The translations under genes were made by a program, and so were the position numbers. A stretch of 26,053 bases of DNA. It comes from an uncultured Pseudomonadota bacterium. GTDB taxonomy: Bacteria > Pseudomonadota > Gammaproteobacteria > Burkholderiales > Burkholderiaceae. The notes beneath the pieces are model-generated. The model made no database searches. It worked only from the letters and a program-made list of their open reading frames with translations, and was not told the origin of the DNA. The stretch is from NCBI GenBank assembly GCA_946480245.1, contig CAMLIZ010000054.1, forward strand, positions 1-26,053. The letters are read 5' to 3'. Shown here piece after piece: positions 17,178 to 26,053 of the stretch. The first letter of the stretch is position 1; each line of letters starts with the position of its first letter.

Positions 17178-17202
17178 GCGGGGGGCCTGGAGGCGGCCCG
17201 GG

Positions 17203-17754
17203 CTATCCCTGCAGCGGATAACGCGGTGGTGAGCCGGCCGCAGGCCGCTCGCGTACCGCGGCGATGCGCTGCACGAAACGCGCGGGCTCGGGCAGGAAGC
17301 CGTCTTCGTAGGCCAGCACCCGCAGCGCCCCCTGCGCCACGGCCAGCAGCTCACCCGGCTGCAGCAGGAAATCCGGCCGCGACGGGCGCCCCACGGTTTC
17401 GTTGCCGGCCGCGAAGGTCTCGTACAGCAGCAGTCCGCCGGGGGCGACAGCGGTCACCAGCGTAGGCAGCAACGGACGCCACAGGTAGTTGGTGACCACC
17501 ACCGCATCAAAGGCGCGCCCCGCGAACGGCCAGGGGCCAGCCTCGATGTCGGCGACGACGATCTCGCCCAGCGGCTGCAGCGGGGCCACGGCTTGAGTGT
17601 CGCGATCGACTCCCGTCACGCGTGCCCCGCGCCCGGCGAACCAGCGCAGGTGCCGGCCGCTGCCGCACGCCACATCGAGCACGAGTGCGCCGGCGGGCAC
17701 CAGGTGCGACCAGTGACGCACCCAGGGCGAGGCCTCCACGACGGCCTGATTCAC
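17203..17754 (-). CDS. SAM-dependent class I methyltransferase
   Basis: This 183-residue cytoplasmic protein has a Rossmann methyltransferase fold. Motif I is LDVACGSGRHLRWFAGRG, the acidic end of strand 2 is VTGVDRD, and motif II/III include VVADIEAGPWPF and AFDAVVVTNYLWRP. The pattern resembles the tellurite-resistance/UbiE-like small methyltransferases. The substrate cannot be inferred. The start is the GTG at 17754 overlapping the stop of the preceding dehydrogenase (GTGA), so translation is coupled. Longer frames upstream are shadows of that dehydrogenase. It ends 57 bp before the dapA start. Confidence 0.85.
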   Translation of the reverse strand: MNQAVVEASPWVRHWSHLVPAGALVLDVACGSGRHLRWFAGRGARVTGVDRDTQAVAPLQPLGEIVVADIEAGPWPFAGRAFDAVVVTNYLWRPLLPTLVTAVAPGGLLLYETFAAGNETVGRPSRPDFLLQPGELLAVAQGALRVLAYEDGFLPEPARFVQRIAAVRERPAAGSPPRYPLQG

Positions 17755-18572
17755 GGCTTGTGCACCTCGCGGTTCAGCGCCTTCAGTGCCATGCGGTCGA
17801 CCACGCGCGGCGCCAGCAGCTTGAGCCAGCGGCCGAGCTTGCCCTTGGCGCTCATCACGATGTCGCGTTGGCGGCGCTCGGTGCCCTCGACGATCAGGCG
17901 GGCGCAAGTTTCCACGCTCATCGCGCCGCGCTCGTCCAGCCCGCTGACGCCGGCCGCACGCCCCTCGGCGTTGAAGCCGCGATAGCGGATGCGGGTGGCC
18001 ACCACGCCCGGGTAGGCGAGGGTCACGCTGACGCTGGAGCCGATCAGCTCCACCCGCAGCGCTTCGAAGAAGCCGGTCATCGCGAACTTGGTGGCGCTGT
18101 AGGCCGTGCGCCCCGGCACACCCATGAGCCCCGCCAGGCTGGACACGGCGACGAGCCGGCCGTGGCTGGCCTTCAGGTGCGGCAGCGCGGCCTGGGTGCA
18201 CCACACTGCGCCCCAGTGGTTGATGCGCATCAGCTGCTCGTACCACGCCAGGTCGGGCACCGATTCGAAGGCCGCGTGCGCCGACATGCCGGCGTTGTTC
18301 ACCAGCACGTCGATGCGTCCGAAGGCCGCGATGGCCGCGTCGATCAGGGCCCGGCAGTCGGCCGGCTCGGTGACGTCGCAACGCTGCGCCAGCGTCGCGG
18401 CGCCGAGCGTGCGGCACTGGGCGGCCACCTGCTCCAGCTTGTCGACGCTGCGGGCGCCGAGCACCAGGGCGAGGGCGCCGCGATCGCGCGCGGCCCACTG
18501 GCGCGCCATCTCGGCGCCGATGCCGTCCGACGCACCGGTGATGACGACGACCTTGGCCGGGCTGCTGCTCAT
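17751..18572 (-). CDS. Short-chain dehydrogenase/reductase
   Basis: This 273-residue NAD(P)-dependent oxidoreductase of the classical SDR family has the cofactor motif TGASDGIG (about residues 13-20) and NNAG (about 90-93). The catalytic Ser is in VSSLAG, and the YSATK segment supplies Tyr and Lys. A C-terminal basic region (GKLGRWLKLLAPRVVDRMALKALNREVHKP) resembles SDRs that act on lipid-like substrates. The start at 18572 (MSSSPAKVV) is preferred over 18581, because a -10-like GACGAT lies 7 nt upstream and the family begins near this point. It is followed by the methyltransferase with a 4-nt overlap and preceded by a tiny membrane-peptide gene. Substrate is unknown. Confidence 0.88.
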   Translation of the reverse strand: MSSSPAKVVVITGASDGIGAEMARQWAARDRGALALVLGARSVDKLEQVAAQCRTLGAATLAQRCDVTEPADCRALIDAAIAAFGRIDVLVNNAGMSAHAAFESVPDLAWYEQLMRINHWGAVWCTQAALPHLKASHGRLVAVSSLAGLMGVPGRTAYSATKFAMTGFFEALRVELIGSSVSVTLAYPGVVATRIRYRGFNAEGRAAGVSGLDERGAMSVETCARLIVEGTERRQRDIVMSAKGKLGRWLKLLAPRVVDRMALKALNREVHKP

Positions 18573-18579
18573 GCCCGGC

Positions 18580-18585
18580 ATCGTC
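18580..18585 (-). promoter_or_regulatory. -10-like hexamer 7 nt before SDR ATG
   Basis: GACGAT on the minus strand is followed by GCCGGGC and the ATG at 18572. It would allow the SDR-methyltransferase pair to be transcribed apart from the upstream transporter. The hexamer is only a partial -10 match. Confidence 0.35.
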
Positions 18586-18602
18586 GCACGATCACTGCGC
18601 GG

Positions 18603-22038
<3,436 letters not shown>

Positions 22039-22052
22039 GCGCGCGCGGCGCG

Positions 22053-22058
22053 TACGAT
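22053..22058 (+). promoter_or_regulatory. -10-like hexamer 6 nt before GNAT gene ATG
   Basis: TACGAT is followed by CGGCCC and the ATG at 22065, in the 26-bp parE/GNAT gap. This is the same spacing as before lepB and roxA. It would allow transcription separate from parE. Confidence 0.4.
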
Positions 22059-22064
22059 CGGCCC

Positions 22065-22583
22065 ATGCTCGACCGCGTACGCCTGCGCCCCACCATGCTC
22101 TCCGACCTCGACGATGTGATCGCGGTGGAGACCGATGCGCAGAACCTGCCCTTCATCACGCCCTGGGAACGCCCGCAACACGAAGGCGCGGTGCGCTTCC
22201 CGGACTTCCGACACTTCATCGTGGAAGCGGGTGCCGGCTACGAGCGCGCCGGCTTCGTGATCCTGCAAGGCTGTCGCAACCCGCACAAGAGCGTGGAGCT
22301 CAAGCGCATCGTGCTGCAGCCCAAGGGGCAGGGTTACGGCCGTTCCTGCGTGCGCCTGCTCAAGCAGATGGCGTTTCGCGACCTCGGCGCGCACCGCTTC
22401 TGGCTCGACGTGAAGACGCTGAACACGCGCGCCCACGCGCTGTACGGCAGCGAAGGCTTCGTCGAGGAGGGCCGGCTGCGCGAGAGCGTGCGCGCCGGCG
22501 ACGGCTACGACTCTCTGATCGTGATGTCCATGCTCGACCGCGAATACCAGGCGCGCGTGGCGCTGGGGCAGGAGCTGGGGTGA
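22065..22583 (+). CDS. GNAT family N-acetyltransferase
   Basis: This 172-residue cytoplasmic protein resembles the RimJ/RimL-type branch of GNAT acetyltransferases, which move an acetyl group from acetyl-CoA to an amine. The start LDRVRLRPTMLSDLDDVIAVE is family-typical. ELKRIVLQPKGQGYGRSCVRLL contains the acetyl-CoA pyrophosphate-binding (Q/R)xxGxG-like loop. FWLDVKTLNTRAHALYGSEGFVEEGRLRES matches motif B. The substrate is unknown. The start at 22065 is chosen because the upstream open frame lies inside parE. Its TGA overlaps the ATG of the next gene (TGATG), so the two are coupled. Confidence 0.87.
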   Translation: MLDRVRLRPTMLSDLDDVIAVETDAQNLPFITPWERPQHEGAVRFPDFRHFIVEAGAGYERAGFVILQGCRNPHKSVELKRIVLQPKGQGYGRSCVRLLKQMAFRDLGAHRFWLDVKTLNTRAHALYGSEGFVEEGRLRESVRAGDGYDSLIVMSMLDREYQARVALGQELG

Positions 22584-23299
22584 TGCGGCTGGCGGCGCCT
22601 GCGCTGCTGCTGGCCGCCGCGCTGCCGGCGCAGGCCGCGCTGTGGGGCTACGTGGATGCCGCCGGCGTGGCCCACGTGGCGGTGCGGCAGGTGGATTCGC
22701 ATTACCGCCTCGTGCTCGGCGACGCGGCCGACACGCATGTGGCCGGCAAGACCGACGAGGTGGGCGGTGTGCTCACCTGGCTGGAGATCGCGCCCGAGGT
22801 GCACTCGGTGCAGCACCTGCTGCGCGAGGCGGCGCAAAGCACCGGCGTCGACATGGAGCTGCTGAAAGCGGTGATCGCGGTGGAGTCGGGCTTCGATGCC
22901 AAGGCGGTGTCCCCCAAGGGCGCGCTGGGGCTGATGCAGCTCACACCCGCGGCGGCCGCGCGCTATGCACCCCGTGGCGACGTGCGCAGCCTGCGTCAAC
23001 GCCTGACCGAGCCGCGCACCAACATCCTGATCGGTGCGCGCATGCTGGCCGACCTGACGCGGCGCTTCGGCCGCATCGACCTCGCCCTGGCGGCCTACAA
23101 CGCCGGCGAAGGCGCGGTGCGCAAGGCGGGTGGCCTGCCGCCGATCGACGAGACGGTGTCGCACGTGCAGATGGTGCTCGAGCTGTACTGGGCGCTGCTG
23201 CAGCGCCGGCTGCCGAGCCGGGCACAGGAAGTGCGGGTGGACGAGGTGGCGACGGCCGCCAGTGCCGCCAGCGCGCCGCCGCAGTCGCAGTCGCCCTGA
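22583..23299 (+). CDS. Lytic transglycosylase (SLT domain)
   Basis: The 238-residue exported enzyme is predicted to cleave the glycan strands of peptidoglycan. A signal peptide (MRLAAPALLLAAALPAQA) is followed by a short DUF4124-like N-terminal part (ALWGYVDAAGVAHVAVRQ). The SLT domain has the catalytic Glu101 in AVIAVESGFDAKAVSPKGALGLMQLTP and the conserved AAYNAGEGAV. An Ala/Pro/Ser-rich tail ends it. A GTG start at 22580 is possible but the ATG at 22583 is more usual. It overlaps the stop of the GNAT gene. Its own stop codon overlaps the candidate Ada box of the downstream operon, so the ada regulatory sequence is embedded at its 3' end. Confidence 0.88.
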   Translation: MRLAAPALLLAAALPAQAALWGYVDAAGVAHVAVRQVDSHYRLVLGDAADTHVAGKTDEVGGVLTWLEIAPEVHSVQHLLREAAQSTGVDMELLKAVIAVESGFDAKAVSPKGALGLMQLTPAAAARYAPRGDVRSLRQRLTEPRTNILIGARMLADLTRRFGRIDLALAAYNAGEGAVRKAGGLPPIDETVSHVQMVLELYWALLQRRLPSRAQEVRVDEVATAASAASAPPQSQSP

Positions 23300-23311
23300 A
23301 TTCAACCGCAA
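23299..23311 (+). promoter_or_regulatory. Candidate Ada box upstream of ada
   Basis: AATTCAACCGCAA fits the E. coli Ada recognition rule (A box AAT, six bases, B box GCAA). It lies about 44-56 bp before the expected transcript start near 23355, where methylated Ada contacts the E. coli ada promoter. A 7-base pattern match can be chance, but the position makes it a good candidate for autoregulation. Confidence 0.55.
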
Positions 23312-23342
23312 GCGGCGGAGCGCGCGGCGCGCCACCGCGCGA

Positions 23343-23348
23343 CACAGT
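23343..23348 (+). promoter_or_regulatory. -10-like hexamer of the ada operon
   Basis: CACAGT is followed by GGTGCCC and an in-frame ATG at 23356. The -35 position holds only GC-rich sequence, as expected if a bound activator (methylated Ada) replaces -35 contacts. This is a weak match and depends on the Ada-box interpretation. Confidence 0.35.
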
Positions 23349-23376
23349 GGTGCCCATGGTTTTCATGGAGCAAGCG

Positions 23377-24423
23377 ATGAGCAAGCCTTTCGAGACGGAC
23401 GACGCGCGCTGGCAGGCGCTGTTGCAGCGTGACCGCGCTGCCGACGGCCATTTCGTGTATTCGGTGCGCAGCACGGGTGTGTACTGCCGGCCGTCGTGCG
23501 GGGCGCGCCTGCCGCGGCGCGAGAACGTCGCCTTCCATGCGGACGAGGCGGCGGCCGAGCGCGCCGGCTTTCGTGCCTGCAAGCGCTGCAAGCCGGGGCA
23601 GCAGGCCGCGGCCTTGCAGCAGGTGGCGGCGGCCTGCCGGCTGATCGAGTCCGCGGAGCAGGCTCCGGCGCTGGCCGAACTGGCCGCGGCGGCGCACTTG
23701 AGCCCGTACCACTTCCACCGCGTGTTCAAGGCCGAGACGGGCCTCACGCCGCGCGCCTATGCCGCCGCCGTGCGCGAGCGCCGGCTGCGCGCGCAACTGC
23801 CCGGCGCGGCCAGCGTCACCGAGGCGATGTACGACGCCGGCTACGGCTCCAACGGCCGCTTCTATGCCGACGCGGCGCAGGTGTTGGGCATGCGCCCCAG
23901 CGACTTCCGCGCCGGCGGCCGCGGCGCCGAGCTGCGCTTCGCTCTCGGCCAGTGCTCGCTTGGCGCGATCCTGGTGGCGGCCACCGACAAGGGCGTGTGC
24001 GCGATCGAGCTGGGCGACGAGCCTGAGCCGTTGCTGCGCTCCCTGCAGGACCGGTTCCCGAACGCCCGCCTGGTCGGCGGCGACGCAGCGTTCGAGCGCT
24101 GGGTGGCGCAGGTGGTGGGCCTGGTGGAGGCGCCGCGGCGGGGCGCGGAGTTGCCGCTGGATGTGCGCGGCACCGCGTTCCAGCAACGCGTGTGGCAGGC
24201 GTTGCGCGAGATCCCGCCGGGCAGCACCGCCAGCTATGCCGAGGTGGCCGAACGCATCGGCCTGCCGCGCTCGGTGCGCGCGGTGGCGCAAGCATGCGCT
24301 GCCAACCCGCTGGCCGTGGCCATCCCCTGCCATCGCGTGGTGCGACGCGACGGCGCGCTGTCCGGCTATCGCTGGGGCGTCGAGCGCAAGCGCGAACTGC
24401 TGGCGCGCGAGGCACAACGATGA
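23377..24423 (+). CDS. ada: Bifunctional DNA repair methyltransferase and transcriptional regulator Ada
   Basis: The product repairs methyl phosphotriesters and O6-methylguanine by irreversible self-methylation, and the methylated protein activates the adaptive response. The 348 residues match E. coli Ada (354). The N-terminal zinc domain has Cys37 (the methyl acceptor, in YCRPSC), Cys41, Cys68 and Cys71. An AraC-type helix-turn-helix pair spans about residues 80-180. The C-terminal O6-alkylguanine transferase domain has Cys318 in IPCHRVV. Three in-frame ATGs are possible: 23356, 23365 and 23377. I chose 23377 because GGAG lies 6 nt upstream and the alignment to E. coli begins there. Its TGA overlaps the ATG of the next gene. 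Open frame before 23356 lies inside the transglycosylase gene. Confidence 0.93.
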   Translation: MSKPFETDDARWQALLQRDRAADGHFVYSVRSTGVYCRPSCGARLPRRENVAFHADEAAAERAGFRACKRCKPGQQAAALQQVAAACRLIESAEQAPALAELAAAAHLSPYHFHRVFKAETGLTPRAYAAAVRERRLRAQLPGAASVTEAMYDAGYGSNGRFYADAAQVLGMRPSDFRAGGRGAELRFALGQCSLGAILVAATDKGVCAIELGDEPEPLLRSLQDRFPNARLVGGDAAFERWVAQVVGLVEAPRRGAELPLDVRGTAFQQRVWQALREIPPGSTASYAEVAERIGLPRSVRAVAQACAANPLAVAIPCHRVVRRDGALSGYRWGVERKRELLAREAQR

Positions 24424-25127
24424 GCGCGCTGCCGACCGAGCAGGGCATCGACTGGCCGCGCGTGGCGCTCGAGCTGGATGCGCGCGGATTTGCCGTGATC
24501 GAGCAACTGTTGCCGCCGGCAACGTGCCACGCGCTCGCGGCCAGCTACGACGAGGCGCACCTGTTCCGCAGCCGGGTGCACATGCAGCGCCACGGCTTCG
24601 GGCGCGGCGAGTATCAGTACTTCGCGTATCCGCTGCCGCAGGCGGTGGCCGAGCTGCGCACGCGGCTGTATCCGCCGCTGGCCGAGGTGGCCAACCGCTG
24701 GCAGGCGGCGCTGCAACTCGAACCGCGCTTTCCGCCGCAGCATGCCGGGTACCTGCAGCACTGCCACGCCGCCGGCCAGGGCCGCCCCACGCCCTTGCTG
24801 CTGCGCTATGGCGCGGGCGACTACAACTGCCTGCACCAGGATCTGTACGGCGCGCTGGTGTTCCCGCTGCAGGTGGCGGTGTTGCTGTCGCAGCCCGGGC
24901 GCGATTTCAGCGGCGGCGAGTTCGTGCTCACCGAGCAGCGGCCGCGCATGCAAAGCCGCGCTTCGGTGGTGCCGCTCACGCAAGGCGATGCGGTGGTGTT
25001 CGCGGTGAACCAGCGGCCGGTGCAGGGCACGCGGGGCGTGTACCGTGTGACGATGCGCCATGGCGTGAGCGAACTGCACACCGGCCGGCGCCACACGCTG
25101 GGCGTGATCTTCCATGACGCAGCATGA
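24420..25127 (+). CDS. Fe(II)/2-oxoglutarate oxygenase of the alkylated-DNA-repair-linked family PF09859
   Basis: This 235-residue protein has the double-stranded beta-helix signature of Fe(II)/2-oxoglutarate oxygenases. His139 and Asp141 in CLHQDLYG are iron ligands. A distal His214 in MRHGVSE follows, with arginines after it in TGRRHTLGVIFHDA that bind 2-oxoglutarate. The overall pattern fits the PF09859 family, described as an oxygenase for oxidative demethylation of damaged DNA; its substrate is less studied than that of AlkB. The ATG overlaps the ada stop by 4 nt, and its 3' end overlaps the alkB start by 14 bp. It is therefore translated as the middle of a three-gene alkylation-repair operon, which strongly supports the repair role. 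Confidence 0.87.
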   Translation: MSALPTEQGIDWPRVALELDARGFAVIEQLLPPATCHALAASYDEAHLFRSRVHMQRHGFGRGEYQYFAYPLPQAVAELRTRLYPPLAEVANRWQAALQLEPRFPPQHAGYLQHCHAAGQGRPTPLLLRYGAGDYNCLHQDLYGALVFPLQVAVLLSQPGRDFSGGEFVLTEQRPRMQSRASVVPLTQGDAVVFAVNQRPVQGTRGVYRVTMRHGVSELHTGRRHTLGVIFHDAA

Positions 25128-25758
25128 GCTGTTCGCGCAGGAGGCCGTGCTGCCGCTGGCCGATGGCGCCTGCGTGTTGCGCGCCTTTGCGCTGCATGAC
25201 GCGCCGGCACTCGTCCAGGCGCTGAACGCCGAGGTGCTGCCGCGGGCGCCCTGGCGCCACCTCGTCACGCCCGGTGGCTATCGCATGTCGGTGGCGATGA
25301 CCAACTGCGGGCAGGTGGGTTGGGTGTCCGACGCGAGTGGCTACCGCTACAGCGCCATCGATCCGCAAAGCGGCGCGCACTGGCCGCCGATGCCGGCGAT
25401 GTTTCTGCAGCTCGCGGCACGCGCCGCCGCCGCGGCCGGCTTTGAAGGCTTTGTGCCCGACGCCTGTCTCGTGAACCGCTACGTGGGCGGCAGCCGGCTG
25501 TCGTTGCACCAGGACCGCGACGAGCGTGACATGGGCGCGCCGATCGTGTCGGTGTCGCTCGGCCTGCCGGCGCGCTTTCTGTTCGGCGGGCTGCGTCGCA
25601 GCGCGCCGGTGCAGCGCGTGCCGCTGCAGCATGGCGACGTGGTGGTGTGGGGCGGGCCGGCGCGCCTGGCCTATCACGGCGTGGCGCCGCTGGCTGCCGG
25701 CACGCACGCGCTGCTCGGAAACTGCCGCGTGAACCTCACGTTTCGCAAGGCGCTGTAG
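25114..25758 (+). CDS. alkB: DNA oxidative demethylase AlkB
   Basis: The enzyme removes methyl groups from N1-methyladenine and N3-methylcytosine in DNA by Fe(II)/2-oxoglutarate chemistry. The 214-residue chain is near the E. coli length (216). The iron ligands are His132 and Asp134 in LSLHQDRDE and His188 in YHGV, one residue off the E. coli numbering. Arg205 and Arg211 in CRVNLTFRKAL match the 2-oxoglutarate and substrate arginines. It is the last gene of the ada operon, starting 14 bp inside the previous gene. Its 3' end overlaps the 3' end of a convergent minus-strand frame (stop at 25674). No terminator hairpin was recognised after it. Confidence 0.95.
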   Translation: MTQHELFAQEAVLPLADGACVLRAFALHDAPALVQALNAEVLPRAPWRHLVTPGGYRMSVAMTNCGQVGWVSDASGYRYSAIDPQSGAHWPPMPAMFLQLAARAAAAAGFEGFVPDACLVNRYVGGSRLSLHQDRDERDMGAPIVSVSLGLPARFLFGGLRRSAPVQRVPLQHGDVVVWGGPARLAYHGVAPLAAGTHALLGNCRVNLTFRKAL

Positions 25759-26053
25759 CCCGCCGCCGTCGACGCCGGCGTTTCGCGACCCTGCGATTCC
25801 AGCGCCCAGCCCTCGGTGGCCGCGGCACGGCTCAGCCACTGGCACGCGGCGCCGGCCAGTTTGCGCCGCTGCGCGTACTGAACGATGTGCTCGCACTCGC
25901 CCTGGTTGAGCGACAGCGCCAGGCGCTGCCAGCGCCGCTGCACCAGCGGATGCTGCCAGGCATCGGCCATCGCGCGGCGCAGCGCGGGGCCGCTGGCCAG
26001 CGGGCCGGCCGCCACGCGGCGAGCAAGCAAGGTGTGCATGAAGACCTGGAAGG
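25674..26053 (-). CDS. Unrecognised gene, 5' part beyond the window edge
   Basis: This minus-strand frame is open to the right edge, so the start lies outside. An internal ATG at 26039 gives 121 residues, but codons before it (F-Q-V-F) are also open, so the protein probably extends upstream. Visible sequence is basic and Trp-rich, for example ADAWQHPLVQRRWQRLALSLNQGECEHIVQYAQRR. GC-rich third positions continue to about 25760 and support real coding. The last 28 or so codons overlap the alkB 3' end and look like shadow sequence, so the real tail is uncertain. No domain was recognised. It could be the C-terminus of an unrelated neighbour. Confidence 0.5.
   Translation of the reverse strand, partial: FQVFMHTLLARRVAAGPLASGPALRRAMADAWQHPLVQRRWQRLALSLNQGECEHIVQYAQRRKLAGAACQWLSRAAATEGWALESQGRETPASTAAGYSALRNVRFTRQFPSSACVPAASGATP

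Noticed and set aside
23302..24522. 406-codon minus-strand frame opposite ada
   Set aside because: It is an antisense shadow; the sense frame carries the Ada cysteines at the expected places.

Overview
This is a high-GC chromosomal segment, almost fully packed with genes. It reads as the core genome of a betaproteobacterium of the order Burkholderiales, most likely a Rubrivivax/Leptothrix/Methylibium-type organism. The basis is protein-level resemblance plus familiar gene orders (coaBC-dut; dapA-bamC-metallo-beta-lactamase-fold gene; paired DUF2339/DUF3999 proteins). No tRNA, rRNA, CRISPR array, transposase, integrase or prophage gene was seen.

Layout. Positions 1-7111 are on the plus strand: the 3' four fifths of alaS, a very hydrophobic DUF2339 protein, its DUF3999 partner, and a compact signal peptidase I. 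A minus-strand ferredoxin-NADP reductase gene (7137-7913) follows and shares a dyad-rich spacer with divergent coaBC-dut (8073-9739). A SlyD-like prolyl isomerase (minus) is divergent from a RoxA/YcfD-type ribosomal-protein hydroxylase and a small conserved gene (plus, to 11936). A 163-bp AT-richer leader region precedes a short Ala/Pro-rich lipoprotein that ends in a strong terminator at 12356-12377. From 14194 down to 12392 lies a large zinc-ribbon membrane protein of unknown role, the last gene of a long minus-strand run. Upstream of it on the same strand are a YycJ-like metallohydrolase, bamC, dapA, a methyltransferase, a short-chain dehydrogenase, a 40-residue membrane peptide and an MFS transporter (start 19944). 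From 20059 the plus strand carries parE, a GNAT acetyltransferase, a lytic transglycosylase and an alkylation-repair operon: ada, a PF09859-type oxygenase and alkB. A convergent, unrecognised minus-strand gene runs off the right edge.

How the genes work together. The most coherent system is the adaptive response to DNA methylation damage (23299-25758). Ada is a methyl sensor and repair protein, and it is followed by two Fe(II)/2-oxoglutarate dioxygenases with start-stop overlaps. A sequence that fits the E. coli Ada-box rule (AAT-N6-GCAA) lies just upstream. Other modules are envelope assembly (signal peptidase, BamC, transglycosylase, DUF2339/DUF3999), cofactor and nucleotide metabolism (CoaBC, Dut, DapA), and chromosome topology (ParE).

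No wholly new system is obvious. The points most worth a second look are the Ada-box operon, a recurring placement of -10-like hexamers 6-8 nt before start codons (suggesting leaderless mRNAs), the heavily expressed-looking lipoprotein with a long leader, the dyad-rich fpr/coaBC spacer, and the 40-residue membrane peptide.
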